Of a stretch of 64,000 nt of DNA, positions 1 to 8,283 are shown piece by piece. The position numbers and the translations under genes are program-made. Below the pieces are notes generated by a model, which saw only the letters and a program-made list of their open reading frames with translations, had not been told where the DNA came from and ran no database searches. Numbering within the stretch: position 1 is the stretch's first letter; every line of letters begins with the position of its first letter. The DNA lies in the NCBI GenBank assembly GCA_963846915.1, contig CAWJXV010000009.1, forward strand, positions 992,001 through 1,056,000, in the 5' to 3' direction. The DNA is from PALSA-612 sp963846915 (GTDB taxonomy: Bacteria; Actinomycetota; Thermoleophilia; Gaiellales; Gaiellaceae).

Positions 1-1
1 G

Positions 2-85
2 CGCCCCGACTACCTCGCCGCCTGGTGGAACGTCGTCAACTGGGACGAGGTCGGCCGCCGCTACGCCGAGGCGAAGGGCAGCTAG
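2..85 (+). CDS. Superoxide dismutase (Fe/Mn type), C-terminal end only
   Basis: The window opens inside a gene whose last 27 codons read PDYLAAWWNVVNWDEVGRRY and then end at TAG. This matches the conserved C-terminus of iron/manganese superoxide dismutases, where the stretch NRRPDY..AWWNVVNW packs beside the metal site and dimer interface. The enzyme turns superoxide into oxygen and hydrogen peroxide in the cytoplasm. The metal-binding histidines lie upstream of the window, so Fe and Mn forms cannot be told apart. A perfect hairpin follows the stop by 7 nt and could end the transcript. Confidence 0.85.
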   Translation, partial: RPDYLAAWWNVVNWDEVGRRYAEAKGS

Positions 86-92
86 GACCAAC

Positions 93-122
93 ATCGGGGA
101 CAGACTTCAGTCTGTCCCCGAT
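93..122. repeat. 30-nt perfect palindrome between convergent genes
   Basis: Two 14-nt arms (ATCGGGGACAGACT and its exact complement) enclose a 2-nt loop. The dyad follows the superoxide dismutase stop and covers the last codons of the convergent GNAT gene, whose TGA lies in the loop. It could act as a two-way terminator. It also resembles the REP-like palindromes near 3.2, 10.2 and 35.5 kb, which share CAGAC or GTCAG cores. Confidence 0.75.
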
Positions 123-658
123 TCCGTTTCTCCCGCTTCGCCATCCGTGGGCAGGCGTGAGTAGACGACCATGTCTGCCCGGCGGCCGGGCTTCAGGTAC
201 AGCGATCGGGCGACGCCCTCACGGTGGTAGCCGCAGCGCTCGGCGACGCGCATCGACGGCTCGTTGTCGGTCGTGATCAGGAGCTGAAGTCGCTGTAGGC
301 CGTGATGGCCGAACGCGTGATCGCTCATCAAACGCAGGGCGCGCGTCGCGAGCCCGCGTCCTCTGGCGTCTGGCGCGACGATGTAGCCGATCTCGCCCTG
401 CTCCTCGTCCGTCTCGATGGAAACGAGACCGACGAGACCGGCGAATACTCCGGCACGGTCGACGATGGCGAAGCTCTCGCGCGTTCCTTGTTCGCGTCCG
501 CGGTGGATGGCGTCGAGCCACTCTCGCTCGAACCCGTCCGGCCACGGATCGGGGACGCGGGTGTTCTGCCGTACGAGGGGGTCGTGTCCGAGCGAGGCCA
601 GGCCTTCCAGATGCTGCTCGCCGAGCGGCTCGAGCCGGATCTCGCCGTCGGTGATCAT
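107..658 (-). CDS. GNAT family N-acetyltransferase (RimJ/RimL type)
   Basis: The 183-aa protein has the GNAT fold pattern: a beta strand and the acetyl-CoA pyrophosphate loop GYIVAPDARGRGLATRAL at residues 91-108, then the RLQLLITTDNEPSMRVAERCGY motif-B region usual in RimJ/RimL-type enzymes. Such proteins move an acetyl group from acetyl-CoA to an amino group of a protein N-terminus, antibiotic or small metabolite; the acceptor cannot be predicted. The length is normal. The C-terminal codons (ESGTD and stop) are built from one arm of a perfect palindrome, so a repeat may have landed on the gene end and rewritten the tail. It converges with the superoxide dismutase gene. Confidence 0.85.
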   Translation of the reverse strand: MITDGEIRLEPLGEQHLEGLASLGHDPLVRQNTRVPDPWPDGFEREWLDAIHRGREQGTRESFAIVDRAGVFAGLVGLVSIETDEEQGEIGYIVAPDARGRGLATRALRLMSDHAFGHHGLQRLQLLITTDNEPSMRVAERCGYHREGVARSLYLKPGRRADMVVYSRLPTDGEAGETESGTD

Positions 659-743
659 CCGCCCATTCTGCTCGAAGCCGCGGCTCCGGGCCGCGGCTCC
701 GACGGTCGGGACGTTCGCCTAGTGGCTCATCGTGCCGGCGACG

Positions 744-2231
744 TCACCGACGTTCAGCAGGCCGACCCGCCCTTCGTCGAGCCGGACCTGTGTGTGGCGC
801 GGCTCGCTTCGCGCGCCTCGGGCTGATCCGTGTCAGCTCGCGCACGAACGCGTGCGGGTAGACGTTGTGTACGCGCTCGAGAGCCTCCTGTGCGTCCTCC
901 TCCGACAGGTAGACGCCGCTGAAGACGACGAATGTGCGGTGCCGGACGCCAGCGAACTTCGAGCCGAGGAGCAGGCCGACGTTCTCGACGCCTGCCGCGG
1001 CGGCGATCCGGGCCGCCTCGCGCGCTGCGCTGACTCCCTCGCCGGCGCCGATCGATCCGACGACGATCGTCCATGCGCTGGGGAGGCCGCGGGGCCATGC
1101 GGCCGGATGCGCCCGGGCGCCGTGGGCCGTCTGCGCGACGACGTCGATCGGCTCGCTGAGGGTGCCCGTGTTTCCGCACGTGTCCCCGGCGGTCACCGTG
1201 ACGACGTACCGGCCCGGCCGCAGCGTGGCCGTGTCCAGCCCGTGCGGGGTCAGCTCGTACAGGTACACGCCTGCCGTACCGTGGAAGAACTCCTTGCCGA
1301 CGGCGGGGTCGTTCTGGGACGTGCCCGGCGCGTAGACGCGGAAGAAGGCGCCGTTGCCCGGCTCGGTGCGTGCGAAGTCGGTCGGCGTCTGCGGCGGCAG
1401 CACCTCACGACCGGCGGGTGTCGTCAGCTCGAAGCCTACGAGCGCAGGGCCGACCGGGAGGTCCGTCCACGGCGCCGGGATGGGCAGCGCCGGCAGGTCC
1501 TGCGCACGGGCGACGAGGTCGATCGTCCCCGACACCGCCCCGGGGCTCAGCTCGCGGCCGTCCTCCGCGCGCAGGTAGAGGTCGTCGACAGAAGGGACGG
1601 TGTCGTCGCGATAGGGCGTCAGGTGCCAGGGCTGCAGCGGGTTCTGGACGACGCCGTCGACGATCTCCGTCAGGTGGACGTGCTTCGCCGGGGCGGTCAC
1701 GTAGCCGAGCACGGTGCGCTCCGCCTCGACCTTCTGTCCCACGTCGACGACGGGTGCGATGTGCCAGTACTGGAAGATGCGGCGGCCGTCTTCGGACGCG
1801 ACGACGACCTCGTCGACGCGCACATCCGTCACGACCCCGTCGATCACCGGATAGACCGCCGTACCGACGGCCGCGACGATGTCGACGCCGTTGTGGAACG
1901 AGAACCGCCCGTTCTGCGGGTCGATCGCGTCGTGGAAGACGGTGCGCGGGTCGCCGAAGTAGCCGCGGACCGGATGCTGCTCGTGGAACGGCGCAATCGG
2001 CCACGGGTACGTGGTCGGCCACGGGTACGGGAACGACGTCTCGGCGCTGTCGCATGGCGAGACCCGGTCGAGATGCCCCGTCCGCTGGACGGTCGTCGCG
2101 ATGGCCGGGGGCGGCGCGAAGGGCGGGGGCTCGGCCGGCTTGGGGGAATGCGCGTTCGACCCCGGGGCAAGCGCCGCCGCCGTCGCAAGCACCGCCGGGA
2201 GAACGAGGACGAGTGGGCGCCGGCGGGTCAC
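744..2231 (-). CDS. Secreted M23-like peptidase with C-terminal SPOR-like domain
   Basis: The 495-aa product starts at GTG with a signal peptide (basic MTRRR, then a Leu/Ala/Val core to about residue 27). A lysostaphin-type M23 domain follows: H113 and D117 in FHNGVDIVAAVG and the terminal HVH at 184-186 are the usual zinc ligands. An Ig-like or beta-rich middle (about 200-360) leads to a SPOR-like repeat at about 385-466 (VVFSGVYLSEEDAQEALERV), a fold known to bind denuded peptidoglycan. The expected role is cell-wall remodelling outside the membrane. Some M23 proteins are degenerate, so activity is not certain. A small gene lies 16 nt upstream on the same strand, so the two probably form an operon. 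Confidence 0.75.
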   Translation of the reverse strand: MTRRRPLVLVLPAVLATAAALAPGSNAHSPKPAEPPPFAPPPAIATTVQRTGHLDRVSPCDSAETSFPYPWPTTYPWPIAPFHEQHPVRGYFGDPRTVFHDAIDPQNGRFSFHNGVDIVAAVGTAVYPVIDGVVTDVRVDEVVVASEDGRRIFQYWHIAPVVDVGQKVEAERTVLGYVTAPAKHVHLTEIVDGVVQNPLQPWHLTPYRDDTVPSVDDLYLRAEDGRELSPGAVSGTIDLVARAQDLPALPIPAPWTDLPVGPALVGFELTTPAGREVLPPQTPTDFARTEPGNGAFFRVYAPGTSQNDPAVGKEFFHGTAGVYLYELTPHGLDTATLRPGRYVVTVTAGDTCGNTGTLSEPIDVVAQTAHGARAHPAAWPRGLPSAWTIVVGSIGAGEGVSAAREAARIAAAAGVENVGLLLGSKFAGVRHRTFVVFSGVYLSEEDAQEALERVHNVYPHAFVRELTRISPRRAKRAAPHTGPARRRAGRPAERR

Positions 2232-2247
2232 CCTCGGTCGAACGCGG

Positions 2248-2544
2248 CTAGCGCTCCTTGTACCCGTACCCCGTCAGCGTCCCGGCCTGTGACGACTCCG
2301 TGCCCGTGGCCGTGACGATGTTGGAGCGGTTCTGGGGGTCGACGACGAGGCCCACGATGCGCCGCTCGCCGGTCTCGTCCTCGACGAGCGCCCAGGCGAC
2401 CACGCGGCTGAGCCCGCTCTCGTCGCCGGTGGAACCGCCGCCGTAGATCGCGCGCCAGCCGGAATCGGCGGAGATGATCGACAGGATGTTCTCGCCGGAC
2501 GCCCCGGCGGGAGTGCTTGCTACGACATCGTCTTGCTCGGCCAC
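2248..2544 (-). CDS. Small conserved protein of unknown function (98 aa)
   Basis: The reading frame is open much further upstream, but only the part from a GTG at 2544 looks like protein, and that GTG has GGAGG 6 nt before it. The 98-aa product is acidic at its start and contains SIISADSGWRAIYGG and RRIVGLVVDPQNRSNIV, a compact alpha/beta-looking sequence with no signal peptide or membrane segment. I do not recognise the family. It precedes the M23-like gene by 16 nt and is likely co-transcribed with it. It faces the cupin gene at 2606 across about 60 nt. Confidence 0.7.
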   Translation of the reverse strand: MAEQDDVVASTPAGASGENILSIISADSGWRAIYGGGSTGDESGLSRVVAWALVEDETGERRIVGLVVDPQNRSNIVTATGTESSQAGTLTGYGYKER

Positions 2545-2605
2545 TGAAACCTCCGGAATCGTCTGGTGAGGACAAGGATTATGGCGACGAGGCAGACTAT
2601 GCGGC

Positions 2606-3211
2606 GTGAGGCCCGACGAGCTCGTCCTCGACACGCCCGTCCTGCGCGACTTCCTCGACGCCGTACGCGGCGCAATCGAGGGCGCCTCGTCGCCCGAGGG
2701 GGCGTGCGATGCGATCAGGCCGCGGTTCGCCGAGCTGCTCGCGGACGAGGGGTGGCTGCCGGCCGAGTACCAGGCGCCGGTTCCCGAGAGCGGCATGGGC
2801 GGCGGGATCGGCCAGTGGCTGCTCTACCGCGCCGGCGACGGATCGCTGTCCATGTTCTCGCTCGTCGTCCCCTCCGGATCGGCCACGCCCGTGCACGACC
2901 ACCTCGCCTGGGGCCTCGTCGGGCTCTACCGGGGGACTCAGGACGAGGAGGTCTTCGCAGAGGCGAACGGCAAGCTCGAGCTCGTCGAGCGGCGAGCTCT
3001 CGCGCGGGGCGAGTTCTATGCGCTGATCCCGCCGCGCGACGACATCCACCGCGTCCGCACGACCTCCGCGGAGCCGTCCGTCTCGATCCACCTGCTGACG
3101 AACGACACGGGCTGCGTCTGGCGACACACGTTCGATCCCGACTCGGGCAAGCGTAGTCCGTTCCGTTCGGGCTACGTCAACGTCGACTGCGAGGACGAGC
3201 CGACCGCCTAA
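2606..3211 (+). CDS. Cupin, cysteine dioxygenase type I-like metalloenzyme
   Basis: The 201-aa protein has the cysteine-dioxygenase-like double-stranded beta-helix: H97 and H99 in TPVHDHLAW and H148 in DDIHRVR form the three-histidine iron site typical of thiol dioxygenases. The lines GLYRGTQDEEVF and SVSIHLLTNDTG fit the same family. Members oxidise thiols such as cysteine or 3-mercaptopropionate to sulfinic acids with O2; the substrate here is unknown. GTG at 2606 is the most upstream start in a sensible protein. The TAA stop forms the left edge of a 32-nt palindrome that probably terminates transcription. Confidence 0.75.
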   Translation: MRPDELVLDTPVLRDFLDAVRGAIEGASSPEGACDAIRPRFAELLADEGWLPAEYQAPVPESGMGGGIGQWLLYRAGDGSLSMFSLVVPSGSATPVHDHLAWGLVGLYRGTQDEEVFAEANGKLELVERRALARGEFYALIPPRDDIHRVRTTSAEPSVSIHLLTNDTGCVWRHTFDPDSGKRSPFRSGYVNVDCEDEPTA

Positions 3212-3260
3212 CAGTGCCAGGCACGTGCTTGGCACTGTTACGGAGTGGTGTCAGACACTG
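3209..3260. repeat. REP-like palindromes (AGTGCCAGGCAC and GTGTCAGACAC cores)
   Basis: Bases 3209-3240 form a 32-nt dyad (arms TAACAGTGCCA and TGGCACTGTTA around GGCACGTGCT, one G-U mismatch). A second smaller dyad, GTGTCAGACAC, follows at 3248-3258, joined by TTACGGAGTGG. The same words recur at 10171-10252 and 35494-35508. The spacing and cores look like REP elements; the first palindrome starts at the cupin stop codon and can serve as terminator. Confidence 0.7.
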
Positions 3261-3283
3261 CCCCGCTGTCCGCGGCGGGCGCG

Positions 3284-3916
3284 TCAGACCGCGACGCGGC
3301 GGAAGCGGAGGTAGAGCACGGACAGCGTCGCGGCGAGTGCGATCGTCGCGAAGACCGCGAGCGGGTGCGCCAGCGGGTCGAGCACGAGCTGGTGCAGGAC
3401 ACGGCCGACGACCCGCGGGCGCGTGAGCAGGTCCCAGCTGTTCAGCCGCACCACGCGCCCGAGGTAGATCCCGAGCGACGCGGCGAGGAGCGACAGCACG
3501 GCCGTCGCCAGCGCCGTCCGGCCGCCGGAGCGCTCGCGGACGGCGCGCTCCACCAGCATCAGCGACGAGAACCCGAGCGCGAGGCCGACGGGCGCGACCG
3601 AGACGAGCGCCGCATCGCCGAGGATGCCGATCGTGGTCGTGTTGGCCGGATCGATGTGGATCAGGTCGGTGACGAGGTACGGCGCGTTCGGGAAGAAGAC
3701 GAGCCAGAGCGCGAGTAGCGGCAGCTGCAGGCTCAGCGGCGTCGAGCGGACGTCGTCGAGCGCGAGGGCGGCGACGAACGGCACCCACGCGAGCGCCATG
3801 TTCCAGAGCAGGAAGTCGAGGTCGCTGCTGTGCGATGCCAGCCGGTAGACGGCGATGACGGCGAGGCTCAGCATGCTCGTGACCACACAGATCGTGAGCA
3901 ACCGCCGTTGAAGCAC
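3284..3916 (-). CDS. DUF1361 membrane protein
   Basis: The 210-aa protein has about six hydrophobic spans. It carries the DUF1361 signature near residues 35-85: FLLWNMALAWVPF, then LWLVFFPNAPYLVTDLIHID, with the polar PNAPY..TDLIH segment that defines the family. The function is unknown; it is an integral cytoplasmic-membrane protein. Its GTG start lies only 22 nt from the GTG of the divergent DUF1326 gene, so both promoters must overlap the opposite coding region. Confidence 0.85.
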   Translation of the reverse strand: MLQRRLLTICVVTSMLSLAVIAVYRLASHSSDLDFLLWNMALAWVPFVAALALDDVRSTPLSLQLPLLALWLVFFPNAPYLVTDLIHIDPANTTTIGILGDAALVSVAPVGLALGFSSLMLVERAVRERSGGRTALATAVLSLLAASLGIYLGRVVRLNSWDLLTRPRVVGRVLHQLVLDPLAHPLAVFATIALAATLSVLYLRFRRVAV

Positions 3917-3938
3917 GTTTCAGCGTAGCCTGCGAATC

Positions 3939-4559
3939 GTGGGCGAGGCCGACTGGCACGTTCGCGGCTCGTACCTCGAGTCGTGCAACTGCGACGCGAT
4001 CTGCCCCTGCCGGCGCATCGCCGGCGTCTCGGGCGGGCGATCGACGCACGGGATCTGCCTGGGCGCCCTCTCCTGGCTGATCGAGGACGGTCGCGCCGGC
4101 GAGGTCGGACTCGGCGGGCTGCGGGTCGTGCTCGCAGTCCGGTACTCCGACGACGAGCCCGGCTCTCCGTGGACCGTGTTCCTCTACGTCGACGAGCGCG
4201 CCGATTCAGCGCAGCGATGCGCCCTCGAGGACATCTTCCTCGGCCGCCGCGACGGCACGATTCGCGAGCACGCGCCGTGGATCTGGAAAGAGTCCAACCT
4301 GCTCGGCGTCGCGCCGGCGGCGATCGAGATCGACCACACGCCGCGACGCCAGTGGTTCCGCGTACGCGACCACGTGGAGGTTCGGGTCTCCGGGCCGGTC
4401 GCGGAGCAGCCGACGGTCACCTGCGTGATCCCGGGACACGACCGCATGGGAGAAGAGCTGACCGTCGAGGTCCTGAAGATCGACCAGGAGGGTCCGCTCG
4501 AGTTCGAGTACCACGGCGTCTGCGCCTATGCGTCGACGTTCGACTACAGCGGGCCTTGA
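3939..4559 (+). CDS. DUF1326 protein with ESCNCDAICPC motif
   Basis: This 206-aa protein has the DUF1326 hallmark at its N-terminus: a beta strand followed by the cysteine-rich ESCNCDAICPC at residues 15-25. The rest is beta-rich, including WTVFLYVDERA, EIDHTPRRQWFRVR and CAYASTFDYSG. The cysteines suggest metal or disulfide chemistry, but no DUF1326 reaction is established. A TAGCCT box lies exactly 7 nt before the GTG and there is no Shine-Dalgarno, so the mRNA is probably leaderless. It is transcribed away from the DUF1361 gene with only 22 nt between them. Confidence 0.85.
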   Translation: MGEADWHVRGSYLESCNCDAICPCRRIAGVSGGRSTHGICLGALSWLIEDGRAGEVGLGGLRVVLAVRYSDDEPGSPWTVFLYVDERADSAQRCALEDIFLGRRDGTIREHAPWIWKESNLLGVAPAAIEIDHTPRRQWFRVRDHVEVRVSGPVAEQPTVTCVIPGHDRMGEELTVEVLKIDQEGPLEFEYHGVCAYASTFDYSGP

Positions 4560-4631
4560 TCTCGGTCCTGATCCCGGTCAAAACGGCGGTCGTGGATGTC
4601 CTTCGCTGCTCGCGGCGTGCGCCGCAGCGCG

Positions 4632-5132
4632 TCAGCCCGACGCGGAGCCGGCCGGGAGCGGCGTCTCGACCGGGTCGTCCGCGCTCCAGGGGAAGACGAT
4701 CCAGCGGTCGGTGCGGCTCCAGACGTACTCGCACTGGACCACCGAGCGCGGCTTCTCGTAGAGCACCGCGATCTTCACCTCGTCGACCTTGCCCTCGAGG
4801 AAGTCCTTGACGAGGACGAGCGTCTGGCCCGTGTCGGCCACGTCGTCGGCGATCAGGACGCGCGATTCGTGGAGGTCGACGAGATCGGGCACGGGCGGGA
4901 GGATCATCGGCAGCTCGAGCCGTTCGTCGACGCCTGTGTAGAACTCGACGCTCATCGTGAACGTGTTCTTGATCCCGAGTGAATAGGCGAGCGCGCCGGC
5001 GACCAGCAGCCCGCCGCGGGAGATGCCGAGGATGAAGTCGGGCCGGAAGCCGTCCGCAGCCACCTGCTCGGCGATCGCCTTCGAGCCGGTGCCGAGCTCG
5101 TCCCAGCTCATCCGTAGCTGCTCGATCGCCAT
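4632..5132 (-). CDS. Purine-type phosphoribosyltransferase
   Basis: Starting at ATG 5132 (MAIEQLRMSW) the protein has 166 aa. The PRPP-binding motif VLIADDVADTGQTL lies at residues 92-105, preceded by the PPi loop GISRGGLLVAGAL at about 36-48. The tail CEYVWSRTDRWIVFPW is typical of xanthine/hypoxanthine-guanine phosphoribosyltransferase-like proteins that salvage purine bases with PRPP. The frame stays open further upstream, but that part is not protein-like and runs into the divergent methyltransferase gene. The base specificity cannot be read from the sequence. Confidence 0.85.
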   Translation of the reverse strand: MAIEQLRMSWDELGTGSKAIAEQVAADGFRPDFILGISRGGLLVAGALAYSLGIKNTFTMSVEFYTGVDERLELPMILPPVPDLVDLHESRVLIADDVADTGQTLVLVKDFLEGKVDEVKIAVLYEKPRSVVQCEYVWSRTDRWIVFPWSADDPVETPLPAGSASG

Positions 5133-5159
5133 GCCGCGGACTCTAAATGGAAGGATGGG

Positions 5160-5966
5160 ATGCGCACAATGCCTCTGTCTCCGGATCGCGCCGCTCGACG
5201 GCTGACGTTCGACGAGATCGCGGAGCTGTACGACCGGGCGCGGCCCGGCTACCCGGCGGAGCTGTTCGACGATCTCCTCGACCTCGCCGGCCTCGAGGCC
5301 GGATCGCGGGTGGTCGAGATCGGCTGCGGGACGGGCCAGGCGACCCGGTCGCTCGCGGAGCGCGGCCTCGACGTGACCTGCGTCGAGCTCGGGGAGGCGA
5401 TGGCCGCCGTCGCCGACGACCGGCTCGCGTCGTTCCCGAACGTCCGTGTCGTCCAGGCGGCGTTCGAGGACTGGGAGCCCGACACGGCCGGCTTCGACGC
5501 GGTCGTCGCGTTCACGTCGTTCCACTGGGTCGACGAATCGGTGCGGTTCGAGAAGCCGGCGCGGCTGCTCCGGCCGGGCGGCCACCTGGCCGCGACGATC
5601 ACGCGTCCCGTCACGCTGCCCGAGGGCGACACGTTCTTCGACGACGTCCAGGAGGACTACGACGCCGTCGTGCCCGATCCGGACAACCGCGCGCCCCCGG
5701 GACCGGACGAATGGGAGGACATGCGCGCCGATTTCGACGCGAGCGGCTGGTTCGAGACGGCAGTCGTTCGGCGCTACGTCTGGGAGCGCGACTTCACGGC
5801 CGACGAGTACGTCGACGTCCTCGACACCTACTCGGCCAATCGCGTGCTGGAGCCCGAGGTGCGATCAACGCTGTACGAGCGCATCCACCGGCGGATCGAG
5901 TTGCGGCCCGGCGGGACGGTCCGGCCCGCGTACCTGAACGTCCTGCACGTCGCTCTCCGCCGGTAG
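5160..5966 (+). CDS. Class I SAM-dependent methyltransferase
   Basis: This 268-aa protein has a Rossmann methyltransferase domain: motif I VVEIGCGTGQ at residues 51-60, the acidic end of strand 2 at VTCVELG, motif III-like AFEDWEP, and the post-I helix. AFTSFHWVDESVRFEKPARLLRPGG is typical of small-molecule methyltransferases related to trans-aconitate/ubiquinone-type enzymes. The substrate is unknown. ATG 5160 follows a purine-rich GGAAGGATGGG stretch. It is divergent from the phosphoribosyltransferase gene with 27 nt between them. Confidence 0.85.
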   Translation: MRTMPLSPDRAARRLTFDEIAELYDRARPGYPAELFDDLLDLAGLEAGSRVVEIGCGTGQATRSLAERGLDVTCVELGEAMAAVADDRLASFPNVRVVQAAFEDWEPDTAGFDAVVAFTSFHWVDESVRFEKPARLLRPGGHLAATITRPVTLPEGDTFFDDVQEDYDAVVPDPDNRAPPGPDEWEDMRADFDASGWFETAVVRRYVWERDFTADEYVDVLDTYSANRVLEPEVRSTLYERIHRRIELRPGGTVRPAYLNVLHVALRR

Positions 5967-6008
5967 CGGCGCTCGCCCGCCTCGGGTCAGCGTGCTTCGA
6001 TACGGGGC

Positions 6009-7844
6009 ATGGCGGCACGGCGGAACGGGAGAGGCGGAGGGAGGTGGTCGTTCGACGCGGGCGAGCGGCCCGAGCGCCCTGCCGACCCCGAGGTGCGCCG
6101 CGCCAATCTCCGGCGCATCGCGGGACTCTTCAAGGGCTACCGTCGGCGGCTCGGCGTCGTCCTCGGCCTGATCTGCATCTCCTCGCTCCTCGGCATCATC
6201 TCGCCGTTCCTCCTCCGAGCCGTCCTCGACACCGCCATCCCGGAGAAGGACGTCGCGCTGCTCACCGCCCTCGTCGCCGGGATGATCGGGATCTCGATCG
6301 CGACCGGCGCGCTCGGCGTCGTGCAGACGTACATGTCGAACCTCGTCGGCCAGCAGGTGATGCACGACCTGCGCTCGGCGGTCTACCGCCACCTGCAGCG
6401 GCTGTCGCTCGCCTTCTTCACGCGGACGCGCACCGGCGAGATCCAGTCCCGGATCGCGAACGACATCGGAGGCGTCGAGACCGTGGTCACGTCGACCGCC
6501 ACGTCGATCGTCTCGAACCTGACGACGGTGATCGCGACCGTCGTCGCCATGTTCCTGCTCGACTGGCGCCTGGCGGTCTTCTCCCTCGGGTTGCTGCCGT
6601 TCTTCGTCTTCCTGACCCGGCGCGTCGGCCGGCAGCGGCGCGAGATCACGACGACACAGCAGCGCACGCTCGCGGACATCTCGACGCTCGTCGAGGAGTC
6701 GCTGTCCGTGTCCGGCATCCTGCTCGGCCGCACGATGGGCCGGTCGGAGGAGCTGAGCGATCGCTTCGAGAAGCAGTCGGGCGAACTCGCGCGCCTCGAG
6801 GTGGCCTCGCGCATGGCCGGCCGCTGGGTCATGGCGCTGATCCAGACGACGTTCGCCGTCATGCCGGCGCTCGTCTACTGGTTCGGCGGCTGGAGCTACG
6901 CGCACGGCGGCGGGGCGATCTCAATCGGCACGCTCGTCGCCTTCACCACGCTGCAGGTGCGCCTGTTCTTCCCGATCGGGCAGCTCCTGTCGGTCGGCGT
7001 CGACGTCCAGACCTCGCTCGCGCTCTTCGACCGCGTCTTCGAGTACCTCGACCTGCCGGTCGATCTCGTCGAGAAGCCGGACGCGATCGAGCTCGGGCAG
7101 TGCCGCGGCGACGTCACGTTCGACGACGCCTGGTTCCGCTACTCGCCCGACGCCCCCTGGACGCTGGAGGACGTCTCGGTCACCGTGCCGCCGGGAACGA
7201 CGCTCGCAATCGTGGGCGAGACGGGCGCCGGCAAGACGACCATGGGCTATCTCGTGGCACGGCTCTACGACGTGGAGCGCGGTCGCGTGACGATCGACGG
7301 ACACGACGTGCGCGACGTGTCCTTCGCCTCGCTCGCCGCGACGGTCGGCGTCGTCTCGCAGGAGACGTACCTCTTCCACGACACGGTTCGCGAGAACCTC
7401 CGCTTCGCGCGGCCGGAGGCAACGGACGAGGAGATCGAGGAGGCCGCCCGCGCCGCTCGCATCCATGAGCTCGTCGTCTCGCTGCCCGAGGGCTACGACA
7501 CCGTCGTCGGCGAGCGCGGCTACCGCTTTTCGGGCGGCGAGAAGCAGCGGATCGCGATCGCGCGGACGATCCTCCGCAACCCGCCCGTGCTGATCCTCGA
7601 CGAGGCGACGAGCTCACTCGACACGCAGACCGAGCGCGCGGTTCAGGACGCACTCGACCGGCTCGCCGAGGGCCGGACGACGATCGCGATCGCGCACCGG
7701 CTCTCGACCGTCCGCGACGCCGACCAGATCGTCGTCCTCGACGCCGGCCGAATCGTCGAGCAAGGGACGCACGAGGAGCTCCTCGAGCTCGGTGGACGCT
7801 ATGCGGCCCTCGTGTCCCGCGACGCGGAGCTCGCACCCCTCTAG
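6009..7844 (+). CDS. ABC transporter, fused permease and ATPase (half-transporter)
   Basis: The 611-aa polypeptide joins a six-helix type I exporter membrane domain (about residues 45-340) to an ATPase domain. The latter has Walker A GETGAGKT at about 403-410, the signature FSGGEKQR near 506, Walker B VLILDEATSSLD near 526, and the H-loop in IAIAHRLSTV. Two copies would dimerise to form a working exporter of a lipid, peptide or drug. There is no partner half-transporter gene beside it, so a homodimer is likely. The Arg-rich, Gly-rich N-terminal 40 residues are cytoplasmic. ATG 6009 is the first start in frame. Confidence 0.9.
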   Translation: MAARRNGRGGGRWSFDAGERPERPADPEVRRANLRRIAGLFKGYRRRLGVVLGLICISSLLGIISPFLLRAVLDTAIPEKDVALLTALVAGMIGISIATGALGVVQTYMSNLVGQQVMHDLRSAVYRHLQRLSLAFFTRTRTGEIQSRIANDIGGVETVVTSTATSIVSNLTTVIATVVAMFLLDWRLAVFSLGLLPFFVFLTRRVGRQRREITTTQQRTLADISTLVEESLSVSGILLGRTMGRSEELSDRFEKQSGELARLEVASRMAGRWVMALIQTTFAVMPALVYWFGGWSYAHGGGAISIGTLVAFTTLQVRLFFPIGQLLSVGVDVQTSLALFDRVFEYLDLPVDLVEKPDAIELGQCRGDVTFDDAWFRYSPDAPWTLEDVSVTVPPGTTLAIVGETGAGKTTMGYLVARLYDVERGRVTIDGHDVRDVSFASLAATVGVVSQETYLFHDTVRENLRFARPEATDEEIEEAARAARIHELVVSLPEGYDTVVGERGYRFSGGEKQRIAIARTILRNPPVLILDEATSSLDTQTERAVQDALDRLAEGRTTIAIAHRLSTVRDADQIVVLDAGRIVEQGTHEELLELGGRYAALVSRDAELAPL

Positions 7845-7953
7845 TTTCCGCGGCGCGCGTCGTCGCGTGCATCTTCGGCGGGCAGACGCGCCGCACTCCG
7901 CGGTTCCCCTGAGCGGGCCAATCCGCCGCGGCCGGTGCGGCCGTACAACCGGC

Positions 7954-8190
7954 ATGGGCGCGCGCACGACGGAGGTTGCGCAGTACCGGCTACTCGCCGA
8001 TGTCTTCCGACGGCAGATCACGTGCGGCGCGCTCGCACCCGGCACTCGCCTCCCCTCCGAACGCGACGTGGCGACAGTGGCGTCCGTCAGCCGGACGACG
8101 GTGGTGGCGGCGTACAACCTGCTCCGGGCCGACGCCCTGGTCGAGACCCGTCGTGGGCTCGGGACCTGGGTGGCCGACCGGCGTCGGTAG
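7954..8190 (+). CDS. GntR/MocR-type winged-helix protein, truncated to the DNA-binding domain
   Basis: From ATG 7954 the 78-aa product is only a GntR winged helix: YRLLADVFRRQITCGALAPG, then TRLPSERDVATVASVSRTTV and the wing LVETRRGLGTWVADRR. The sequence TTVVAAYNLLRADALVETRRG is closest to MocR regulators, which normally carry a 350-residue PLP aminotransferase domain after it. Here a TAG ends the protein right after the wing, with no effector domain downstream. It may be a decayed MocR gene or a stand-alone DNA-binding remnant. The open frame further upstream is not protein-like. Confidence 0.65.
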   Translation: MGARTTEVAQYRLLADVFRRQITCGALAPGTRLPSERDVATVASVSRTTVVAAYNLLRADALVETRRGLGTWVADRRR

Positions 8191-8283
8191 TTCCCCACAG
8201 CTGGATCGGTAGTAATCCGCATGCGTCCACCGGCGGCGTCCCGCTACTCCTTGGTGATCGGAAGTAGCGAAGGAGGGATGAAC

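Noticed and set aside
732..2315. Long plus-strand frame of 527 codons over the M23-like gene
   Set aside because: Arg-rich, low-complexity shadow of the minus-strand gene, which has a signal peptide and zinc motifs.
5147..7468. Long plus-strand frame of 773 codons
   Set aside because: Arg/Pro-rich shadow; the methyltransferase and ABC transporter in other frames carry all known motifs.
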